The notes below the pieces were generated by a model. That model saw only the letters and a program-made list of their open reading frames with translations. It had not been told where the DNA came from and ran no database searches. The position numbers and the translations under genes are program-made. From Bacillota bacterium (lineage in GTDB: Bacteria; Bacillota; Negativicutes; Sporomusales; Sporomusaceae): a stretch of 11,116 bases of DNA. The stretch lies in assembly GCA_023443285.1 (NCBI GenBank), contig JAEZVB010000145.1, positions 1 through 11,116 on the forward strand, read 5' to 3'. The number at the start of each line of letters is the position of its first letter. Positions within the stretch are counted from its first letter, which is position 1. Shown here piece by piece: positions 1-5,721 of the stretch.

Positions 1-344
1 CCAATGGCCTGCACCGTACGAAAGCCAATGAGCATACCGATTGAATCAGCTATACCGCAGAGCAAGGAACCTACGGTAAAACCAATAAAGCCAAGGCCAT
101 AGATAAAACGCCGTCCCAAAACGTCGCCAAGCCGCCCTACCAGCGGCAGCATGCTGGTAACTGCCAGCAAATACGCGGTTACCACCCATTGGGCTGTTGG
201 AATATCGGTGTGCAAGGCAAGGGTAATTGGTGGCAAAGCAACATTAACAACCGAGGATGTCATTGTTGCCATAAAGACACCAATACTAATAACACCAAAA
301 ATTAACCACTTATAATACGGCAATTGCTGCAATTTATCCTGCAC
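1..344 (-). CDS. MFS drug/solute exporter, DHA2 (14-TM) type, N-terminal part
   Basis: This is the first 114 residues of a major facilitator superfamily transporter whose remainder lies beyond the left edge. The translation from GTG at 344 begins VQDKLQQLPYYKW and continues into a first membrane helix with MTSSVVNVALPPI, then QWVVTAYLLAV, then the motif-A loop GRLGDVLGRR near residue 75, and two further helices. The combination of a 'sVVNvALP' first helix, 'W..taYlL' second helix and GRLGD..GRR loop is typical of the DHA2/EmrB-QacA drug:proton antiporter family in the inner membrane. The GTG start is supported by AAAGGGG (352-358) seven bases upstream. An extruded substrate cannot be deduced from this fragment. 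The gene follows amt on the same strand but is separated from it by amt's terminator, so it is probably its own transcription unit. Confidence 0.85.
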   Translation of the reverse strand, partial: MQDKLQQLPYYKWLIFGVISIGVFMATMTSSVVNVALPPITLALHTDIPTAQWVVTAYLLAVTSMLPLVGRLGDVLGRRFIYGLGFIGFTVGSLLCGIADSIGMLIGFRTVQAI

Positions 345-434
345 GCCGAAACCCCTTTCAATCTAGCACTTGTAGCGATTTACAAACTTCTTAATGCAAA
401 ATATAACGAATTTACCTTCATTAGTTTTCCTGTT

Positions 435-463
435 ATTCTTTTGAGAAATTCCACCAAGGTCAA
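435..463 (-). promoter_or_regulatory. weak SigA-type promoter candidate for the MFS gene
   Basis: On the minus strand TTGACC (458-463) lies 17 bases from AAGAAT (435-440). The -35 is close to consensus, the -10 matches four of six positions. It lies about 90 bases upstream of the GTG start and downstream of the amt terminator, which is where a promoter for the MFS gene is expected. The weak -10 keeps confidence low; a TATATT further downstream has no good -35. Confidence 0.3.
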
Positions 464-494
464 GCTATTTCCTTTGGCATTTTACTCCAGTGCG

Positions 495-532
495 AAAAAA
501 ATCAGCATACCCCTGTAAATGGGATATGCTGA
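495..532 (-). terminator. rho-independent terminator of amt
   Basis: Read on the minus strand, TCAGCATATCCC and GGGTATGCTGA form a stem of about 11 base pairs with one bulged base and an 8-base loop (502-532), followed at once by seven T residues (501-495). It starts 28 bases after the amt stop codon and is oriented to end amt transcripts before the MFS gene. Confidence 0.88.
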
Positions 533-559
533 CTTGTTTATTGCTACTTAGAATTTTTT

Positions 560-1876
560 TTATTCTTCTGCCAGTTGGTGCTGCGCTGCCGGTACTACTC
601 CTAAAGCCGGTGGAGCCCCTAGGGCAGTGAGCGGATTACACTCCAGATCACTATAAGAAGTAATGCCATGTTCGCTCATATCCAAGCCTTCGATTTCTTC
701 TTCCACTGATACCCGTATTCCCACTGCCGCCTTGAGGACAGAAAATAGTACATAGGTTGCAGCAAAGCCCCATAACGAGATCGCAACAACACCAAGAACC
801 TGTATGCCCAGTAATCCCAAACCGCCGCCATACAGCAAACCGCCTTTTTCGGCAAAAATTCCTACTGCCACTGTACCAAAAGTACCGCATACCCCGTGTA
901 CGGCAATGGCGCCAACCGGATCATCAGCCCGCAGACGGTCAAACAGTGGTACGGCAAACACCACCAGCATACCGGCAATACCGCCGATAACGATAGCGCT
1001 GACAGGCTCGACAAAAGCACAGCCTGCCGTAATGGCAACAAGACCACCCAGCGCCCCATTGATCGCCATACTGGGATCAGCCTTACCCCATTTAACAGCC
1101 GTATATAGAGCGGCAATGGTACCGCCGGCAGCAGCTGACAAATTGGTATTAACAGCAATCCGGGCAATATTCATATCAAGTCCTGACAATGTACTGCCAG
1201 GATTAAAGCCAAACCAGCCAAACCATAATATAAAGGCACCGAGTGCCGCTAATGGCAGATTATGTCCAGGTAAAACATGGACAACGCCATTTTTACCAAA
1301 CTTGCCTGTACGCGGACCTAATACCAGCACAGCAGCCAACGAGGCCCAGCCGCCTAATGAATGCACAACTGCCGATCCGGCAAAATCCAGCATACCTAGT
1401 TTGTTTAACCAACCGCCACTTGCCCACACCCAATGCCCGGCAATGGGATAAATAATCGCGGTAGCAACCAGCGAGAAAACCAAATATGGCATAAATTTCA
1501 TGCGTTCAGCCACCGCCCCTGATACAATAGTAGCCATGGCAATGGCAAAAGCCGCCTGGAACAACCAAAATGCATATACCGGTATTTTTAATCCTAAATA
1601 CTCCATATCGCCTTTCAAGAAGAAGCCTGACCAACCGATAACACCGGCTTTATCCAAACCATACATGATCGCAAAACCTACGGCAAAATACCCGAGCATT
1701 CCGATAGTACAATCCATAATTACTTTCATAATGATATTTAACGAATTTTTGCTGCGGACAAAACCGGCTTCGAGAGCAGCGAACCCACCCTCCATTAGAA
1801 ATACCAGCGCCGCACATAATAACACCCACACCGTATCAATACCAGCCGCCAACGAATTAATGGATAATTCCAACAT
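560..1876 (-). CDS. amt: ammonium channel/transporter, Amt family
   Basis: A 438-residue Amt/Mep/Rh-family inner-membrane channel that conducts ammonium/ammonia into the cell. Family hallmarks visible: MEGGFAALEAGFVR in the first helix; the SGAVAERMKF segment (about 119-128); GHWVWASGGWL then LDFAGSAVVH, giving the conserved Asp164 of the recruitment site and His172; WFGWFGFNPGS (218-228); and AVHGVCGT with the second pore histidine, His327. The cytoplasmic tail has EEEIEGLDMSEHG, which in relatives couples to GlnK, followed by about 34 extra residues. The start is taken as ATG at 1876 because GAGGAAGG (1883-1890) is six bases upstream; the GTG at 1882 abuts that ribosome site and is unlikely. 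There is no cleavable signal peptide of the E. coli AmtB type. No glnK/glnB lies next to it. It has its own promoter, structured leader and terminator, so it is probably monocistronic. Confidence 0.96.
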   Translation of the reverse strand: MLELSINSLAAGIDTVWVLLCAALVFLMEGGFAALEAGFVRSKNSLNIIMKVIMDCTIGMLGYFAVGFAIMYGLDKAGVIGWSGFFLKGDMEYLGLKIPVYAFWLFQAAFAIAMATIVSGAVAERMKFMPYLVFSLVATAIIYPIAGHWVWASGGWLNKLGMLDFAGSAVVHSLGGWASLAAVLVLGPRTGKFGKNGVVHVLPGHNLPLAALGAFILWFGWFGFNPGSTLSGLDMNIARIAVNTNLSAAAGGTIAALYTAVKWGKADPSMAINGALGGLVAITAGCAFVEPVSAIVIGGIAGMLVVFAVPLFDRLRADDPVGAIAVHGVCGTFGTVAVGIFAEKGGLLYGGGLGLLGIQVLGVVAISLWGFAATYVLFSVLKAAVGIRVSVEEEIEGLDMSEHGITSYSDLECNPLTALGAPPALGVVPAAQHQLAEE

Positions 1877-1890
1877 AGTCACCCTTCCTC

Positions 1891-1959
1891 AGTAAAATAA
1901 CAAAGCCAGTAATACCCATGTATTTAATACATCAGCATTACTGGCTTCTTCGCCATAAT
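1891..1959 (-). promoter_or_regulatory. amt 5' leader with two mutually exclusive hairpins (putative attenuator)
   Basis: In the amt transcript (minus strand) AAGCCAGTAAT (1937-1947) pairs perfectly over 11 bases with ATTACTGGCTT (1903-1913). The interior contains a further ATGTAT/ATACAT stem, and the structure is followed by TTTGTTATTTT, resembling an intrinsic terminator with an imperfect U tract. Just upstream, ATTATGGC (1952-1959) can pair with GCCAGTAAT (1937-1945; one bulged G) around the six-base loop GAAGAA. That uses the 5' arm of the terminator-like stem, so the two folds exclude each other. The layout, between promoter and ribosome site, fits transcription attenuation. The regulator is unknown; ANTAR-type antitermination, used on nitrogen genes in other bacteria, is one possibility but the loop only partly matches its A1/G4 rule. 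Confidence 0.5.
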
Positions 1960-1979
1960 TTTGTATGAATTTAACCCAT

Positions 1980-2007
1980 ATTATAGCATAATATCCTGAT
2001 TTAACAA
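1980..2007 (-). promoter_or_regulatory. SigA-type promoter of amt
   Basis: On the minus strand TTGTTA (2002-2007), a 16-base spacer, and a perfect TATAAT (1980-1985) preceded by TGC, an extended -10. Transcription would begin near 1973, giving a leader of about 97 bases that contains the hairpin pair at 1903-1959. No sigma-54 (-24/-12) signature was seen here. Confidence 0.72.
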
Positions 2008-2160
2008 TACATTTTTACTGGATTTTTCCCCTTTGTCCTAGATAATCATACTATGCGTATCAGTGTGTGTAGTCAGTATACATTTTAACAAATGCCTTTC
2101 AAGAGTAACGTAATCACCTGCTTGTCTCCAGGCAAAACTTGGAAAGCATTACAAAATTAC

Positions 2161-2190
2161 TTGCTAAACATAATAACAAAGTCCTATACT
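2161..2190 (+). promoter_or_regulatory. SigA-type promoter of the helD-like gene
   Basis: TTGCTA (2161-2166), an 18-base spacer and TATACT (2185-2190). It lies about 50 bases upstream of the ATG at 2238 and is the best promoter in the 228 bases between the amt promoter and the gene. The remaining bases of this gap (about 2010-2160) hold no gene and no strong structure. Confidence 0.55.
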
Positions 2191-2237
2191 ATGTAAGCAG
2201 ACCAGGAACATTGTTAAGCTAATGCGAGGTAAAATAT

Positions 2238-4406
2238 ATGACCAATCATCCCGATTTCCCTTTGGAACAACAGCATTTGGCGACCACCATCGACACCATG
2301 AGACAAATAATTAAAGACCTTGAGCAAGCGATGGATGACCGCGTACACAAAATAAATCAGTCACTTTCCAAAAAAGACGAAGTCAGCGCCTATGTCCATT
2401 CACTCATGAAAAGTGATCATGCCATAAAAGTCTCCGACATTGCCAAAGCCCTTGATAATCCATACTTTGGCCGGGTAGACTTCCGCGAAGACGGCACTGA
2501 AACGTTTGAGCCTTATTACATAGGACGAACCAAAGTAGCCAAGCTTGATATTGAAACCAGTAAAGACATTCTGGTTTTCGACTGGCGCGACCCCGTTTCC
2601 ACCATATTTTACGAATGTCAGGACGGCCGTGCTACCTATGAGGTGCTTGACCGCTACACCTATAGCGGCGATGTGAGCCTGAAACGGCAATACAAAATTG
2701 AAGACGGCTGCCTGCTCTCCATGTCGGAAGACAATATATTAAGTAAGTTAATGTCTCGTCAACAAGAATCGCTAATTGCCGACCCCTTTCTCCTGGAGCG
2801 CCTGCTGACCGGTGCCGGTGACCGACTTAAAGATATTGTTACTTCGATCCGCTCTGAACAAAATCAAATTATCCGTGAGCCACTCAATCAGGTTACCGTT
2901 ATTCAAGGAGTAGCCGGTTCCGGCAAAAGCACAATTGGCCTACATCGCTTGTCTTACCTGTTATATAATGAAAAACTCATTCCGTCCAAATTGGTCATTG
3001 TTGCTCCTAATAAAATTTTCTTAGATTATATCTCTGAACTATTACCTGAAATCGATGCCCAGGATGTCCGTCAAACCACTTTTGCCGACTTGGCAACAGC
3101 GATTATGCAAATAGAACCTATTATCAATCAGACAACAACCCCTTCGGCAACCCAGGCCGCAGTGGCCAGATGGAAAGGTACAGCTGAAATCATCCCGGTT
3201 ATGGAAATCTTTTTAGATAAGAAACTCGAGAAATTCTGTCTAAAGTTAACCGACATCCAGTTGTTCGACCACCAGCTTGTCATCACACGTGAACAGCAAC
3301 TGGAAAAAGTAACCGAAGGAGCCACTGTCCCCTATAATGAACGGCTGCGGTCACTCCAAAAATATATCAAGTTCCGAATCAGGAACTTTATTGAAGTCTA
3401 TGAAACAAGAACCACGCGCGGCGAAGCACGGACCGATGAAAAAACCGCATTACGCTACGCAGCCGAAGGTGAGCAGTTTATCGCGGCACATACTGCCAAA
3501 TTGCCCTTTTTGTCACTTTTGGCAGGCTATAAGGAGCTTTTCCAAACAAAACAAGCCTGGCGCAAGGTCAAACCCTATGGTGTAGCCCTTGACAGCCTGC
3601 TAGCCTATACAACCTCCCTATTATCAACTGAGCAAGTCGAGCGCGACGATCTGGCGCCACTGTGTTATCTTAAATATTTACTTGATGGCTTTGGCCATGT
3701 TGAGAGGTTTGATCATATTGCCATTGACGAGGGTCAGGATATTAACCTGTTGGAATACATCCTACTCTCCCGCCTATCCCGCAATAGCTCCTTTACCATC
3801 ATGGGCGACATGTCCCAGGCCATTCATACCGACCGTGGACTAAGCAGTTGGCAGCAGCTCATAAAAGAAGTATTTGCCGAAGCCAAATGCCGGTATTATG
3901 AAGTAAATTTCAGCTATCGTTCGGCCAAAGAAATTGTTGATCTGTTCAATAAAGTACTGCCCTCAGGCCGGTCAAAAGCCATCCCTGTTTATGAGATTGG
4001 CCGTAAACCAATCCTTGAACCAGTGGCATCTACCCAGACCGCCCTTAATCGTACCTGCGAAATCATAGAGGAATATCAACAGTTGGGTTGCAAATCCATC
4101 GGCATATTAACAAAACAAGAAAGTGACAGCCTACAGCTATATGAGGCCTTGCAGACTGCCGCGCCTCAGCTTACCAATCTCAACCTGATTACCGGTAATG
4201 TTATCAGCTATCATGGCGGCATCACAATTGCTCCCATTCTCTTGGCGAAAGGCCTGGAGTTTGACGGCGTCATTATCTACAATGCTTCTGACAAACAGTT
4301 TACTGCTGACATCCATGATGCCAAGCTACTGTATGTCGCCTTGTCGCGAGCCATGTATTATCTGCATATCCTGCACCAAGGTAAGCTTACGCCGCTGCTG
4401 ACATAA
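2238..4406 (+). CDS. helD: HelD-like superfamily 1 helicase (RNA polymerase-recycling type)
   Basis: A 722-residue UvrD/Rep-like protein of the HelD group. HelD binds RNA polymerase and uses ATP to strip it from DNA and recycle stalled enzyme; the 774-residue B. subtilis protein is the reference. Visible: an N-terminal helical, probably coiled-coil arm (about 8-60), the counterpart of the arm that enters the polymerase secondary channel; YYIGRTKVAKLD and VFDWRDPVSTIFYE (about 92-127), diagnostic of HelD rather than UvrD/PcrA; Walker A GVAGSGKS (224-231); Walker B DEGQD (497-501); motif III GDMSQAIH; motif IV NFSYRS; motif V LAKGLEFDGVII; motif VI YVALSRAM close to the C-terminus. All ATPase motifs are intact. 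The ATG has GCGAGGT seven bases upstream and a promoter at 2161. It stands alone between converging and diverging units. A different role among UvrD-like ATPases is possible. Confidence 0.88.
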   Translation: MTNHPDFPLEQQHLATTIDTMRQIIKDLEQAMDDRVHKINQSLSKKDEVSAYVHSLMKSDHAIKVSDIAKALDNPYFGRVDFREDGTETFEPYYIGRTKVAKLDIETSKDILVFDWRDPVSTIFYECQDGRATYEVLDRYTYSGDVSLKRQYKIEDGCLLSMSEDNILSKLMSRQQESLIADPFLLERLLTGAGDRLKDIVTSIRSEQNQIIREPLNQVTVIQGVAGSGKSTIGLHRLSYLLYNEKLIPSKLVIVAPNKIFLDYISELLPEIDAQDVRQTTFADLATAIMQIEPIINQTTTPSATQAAVARWKGTAEIIPVMEIFLDKKLEKFCLKLTDIQLFDHQLVITREQQLEKVTEGATVPYNERLRSLQKYIKFRIRNFIEVYETRTTRGEARTDEKTALRYAAEGEQFIAAHTAKLPFLSLLAGYKELFQTKQAWRKVKPYGVALDSLLAYTTSLLSTEQVERDDLAPLCYLKYLLDGFGHVERFDHIAIDEGQDINLLEYILLSRLSRNSSFTIMGDMSQAIHTDRGLSSWQQLIKEVFAEAKCRYYEVNFSYRSAKEIVDLFNKVLPSGRSKAIPVYEIGRKPILEPVASTQTALNRTCEIIEEYQQLGCKSIGILTKQESDSLQLYEALQTAAPQLTNLNLITGNVISYHGGITIAPILLAKGLEFDGVIIYNASDKQFTADIHDAKLLYVALSRAMYYLHILHQGKLTPLLT

Positions 4407-4442
4407 AATCTAGTGTTGTGTTAAATCCCTAGTAAGAAATAC

Positions 4443-4864
4443 GTGGAGACAGTAGGGGTCTTCCTTTTGGCATTGCCCCAAAAGGAAGCAAAAGGTCTAG
4501 GCCACAAGCCTCCAAAAGCTGAAAAGCCAGACGATATTCCTAAAATCCGTAAACTCGCTACGCTCAAACAGTACGGATTTTTTAACGGAATACCGCCCGG
4601 CTTTTCTCCTGCGGAATGCTTTTTCCGGCAAAGGCCGAGGGGTTACGGGAGCTTCGAGGGGTGCCGGGGTACTATTTTATTGTGGCACAAAACAAACCAG
4701 AGTCTTTTACTCAAACCGAGCGTAAACAGTTTTGAGGCACAGGCGGCCGTTATGCATAAGCGGAGGTTAAGCGCCAGCGGCGGAGCGTTGTATAATGGCC
4801 GCCTGTGCCGGGCTTTTGACTTAGTACTTTTTTATATGGACTTATCGGCTTTCTATTGGAAGCA
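4443..4864. repeat. noncoding intergenic element built of nested inverted repeats
   Basis: This gap between helD and the HD gene contains several palindromes and no credible gene. First, CTTCCTTTTGG (4460-4470) and CCAAAAGGAAG (4478-4488) form a perfect 11-bp stem with a 7-base loop. Second, AAAATCCGTA (4542-4551) and TACGGATTTT (4572-4581) form a perfect 10-bp stem around a 20-base loop that contains CTCGCTACGCTCAAACAG. Third, a weaker GTGCC/GGCAC pair lies around 4660-4690. Fourth, a long stem spans 4736-4809 (listed separately). The open frame through it (4443-4871) has no ribosome site, a GTG start and no recognisable domain, and its apparent protein is just the translation of these palindromes. 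It resembles dispersed intergenic repeats of Firmicute genomes, but copy number cannot be judged from one window. Confidence 0.55.
4736..4809. repeat. long inverted repeat, 21-bp stem (two G-U pairs)
   Basis: GGCACAGGCGGCC (4736-4748) is perfectly complementary to GGCCGCCTGTGCC (4797-4809). The stem continues through GTTATGCA / TGTATAAT with two G-U pairs in the plus-strand RNA, giving 21 pairs (4736-4756 with 4789-4809) and a 32-base G-rich loop containing AGCGCCAGCGGCGGAGCG. No T tract follows on either strand, so it is not a typical terminator. It could fold as RNA in read-through from helD or act as a repeat-element end. Confidence 0.65.
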
Positions 4865-4918
4865 AAAATAAAGCGAAGATGCCAAACCATTTCCCGCCTG
4901 GCGCCTTCGCTTTATTTT
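4865..4918. terminator. bidirectional rho-independent terminator
   Basis: AAAATAAAGCGAAG (4865-4878) and CTTCGCTTTATTTT (4905-4918) form a perfect 14-bp stem, extendable by GCCA/TGGC pairs after a short mismatch. On the minus strand the stem is flanked by TTTATTTTTGC, ending the HD gene whose stop codon (4917-4919) overlaps the distal arm. On the plus strand TTTATTTTAG gives a weaker exit, able to stop transcripts arriving from helD. Confidence 0.85.
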
Positions 4919-5663
4919 AGTGCCTTTTATCCTTTTTTAGCCTTTTATCTATATATTCCTGCATGGTTGCTTTGATAATGCGGCAATCCTCGTTGTCAGG
5001 CAGGGCGGATAATTGCCTGTCCAAATGACCTTCTTCTAGCAATATTCTTAGTGTCCAGTCAAAATTAATATCATAAAACCAGCTTAGGCGAATAAGACGC
5101 TTGTCGGCTAACGATTTGACATCGGTGTAGGATAAAACGCCGCCTGTTTTTAGTTGCTCGATAAGTAGAGGAGCATAATTATGATCAGCCTGGATAGGCG
5201 GTAGAACCCGGAATATATCGAGTTTGTCGGCGTCCCTGATCATTTTGGCGAGCAGCTCATTCTCTGGTGTTGTCGGTGGAATAAGCATTTTGTTGTGAGC
5301 TATAATCGCAAAAGTAATCGCATCTTGCTCGGCTAGCGAAAACGAAAACTCCCGCAATATCCCGGTTTCTGCAAGAATCTCTGCCCCTACCGTACCATGA
5401 TCAAAAGACTCGGCATCTACAAAGGTACGGTACTGAGTAACCTGCCGGAAACGGGCAATGTCATGGAGTAAACCAATGACCTCAGCCAGTATTTGTTGGC
5501 GTTCAGTAAGTTTTTCCTGCCTGGCCAGTTTGGCAATACTCTCTGCAACCCGCTTGCTGTGCACCTCTTTTAGCAGTATCCGTTCCATAACAAACTTGTC
5601 ATCTGTATAGTAGGTATGGATATATTTCTCCAACCATTGGTATAGTGATTGTAGTTCAGTCAT
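4917..5663 (-). CDS. HD-domain phosphohydrolase, substrate unknown
   Basis: A 248-residue soluble cytoplasmic protein of the HD superfamily, which hydrolyses phosphate esters using bound metal. The candidate ligands are His35 (KEVHSKRV), His67-Asp68 (GLLHDIARFRQ), His89 (FDHGTVGAEIL), His123 (IIAHNK) and Asp146 (DADKLDIF). Having all of H...HD...H...H...D suggests a dinuclear metal site. The C-terminal third (about 155-248) is helical and has no recognised domain; no nucleotide-second-messenger signature such as HD-GYP is present. AAGGAGG (5671-5677) is seven bases before the ATG. The gene follows the NSS transporter on the same strand with a 58-base gap and no terminator between, so read-through is likely besides its own promoter. 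It ends in the 4865-4918 terminator. Confidence 0.82.
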   Translation of the reverse strand: MTELQSLYQWLEKYIHTYYTDDKFVMERILLKEVHSKRVAESIAKLARQEKLTERQQILAEVIGLLHDIARFRQVTQYRTFVDAESFDHGTVGAEILAETGILREFSFSLAEQDAITFAIIAHNKMLIPPTTPENELLAKMIRDADKLDIFRVLPPIQADHNYAPLLIEQLKTGGVLSYTDVKSLADKRLIRLSWFYDINFDWTLRILLEEGHLDRQLSALPDNEDCRIIKATMQEYIDKRLKKDKRH

Positions 5664-5685
5664 TACTGCGCCTCCTTCTGTGACT

Positions 5686-5694
5686 ATTATAACA
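5686..5694 (-). promoter_or_regulatory. extended -10 promoter candidate for the HD gene
   Basis: On the minus strand TGTTATAAT gives a perfect -10 (5686-5691) with the TGn extension; the position 17 bases upstream (TGGGGC) is a poor -35. Transcription would begin near 5679, immediately before the ribosome site, giving a leader of about 16 bases. Confidence 0.45.
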
Positions 5695-5721
5695 CAGATT
5701 ATGGCATTGCCCCATTTTCAG

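Noticed and set aside
324..518. Plus-strand 64-residue open frame
   Set aside because: It overlaps the MFS gene start and the amt terminator, and has no ribosome site or family resemblance.
804..1451. 215-residue open frame opposite amt
   Set aside because: It is the antisense shadow of a strongly conserved channel gene; its Pro/Ala/Asn-rich composition is what reverse reading of membrane-helix codons gives.
1877..1882. GTG at 1882 as the amt start
   Set aside because: The ribosome site GAGGAAGG directly abuts it, leaving no spacer; ATG at 1876 has a six-base spacer.
2110..2152. Imperfect hairpin upstream of the helD promoter (GTAAT/ATTAC and GCTT/AAGC)
   Set aside because: The stem is interrupted and lies upstream of the likely transcript start, with no T tract, so there is no support for a role.
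4443..4871. Plus-strand open frame of 142 residues starting at GTG
   Set aside because: It has no ribosome site, no recognisable domain, Cys/Arg/Lys-rich low-quality composition, and runs through three inverted repeats and into a terminator.
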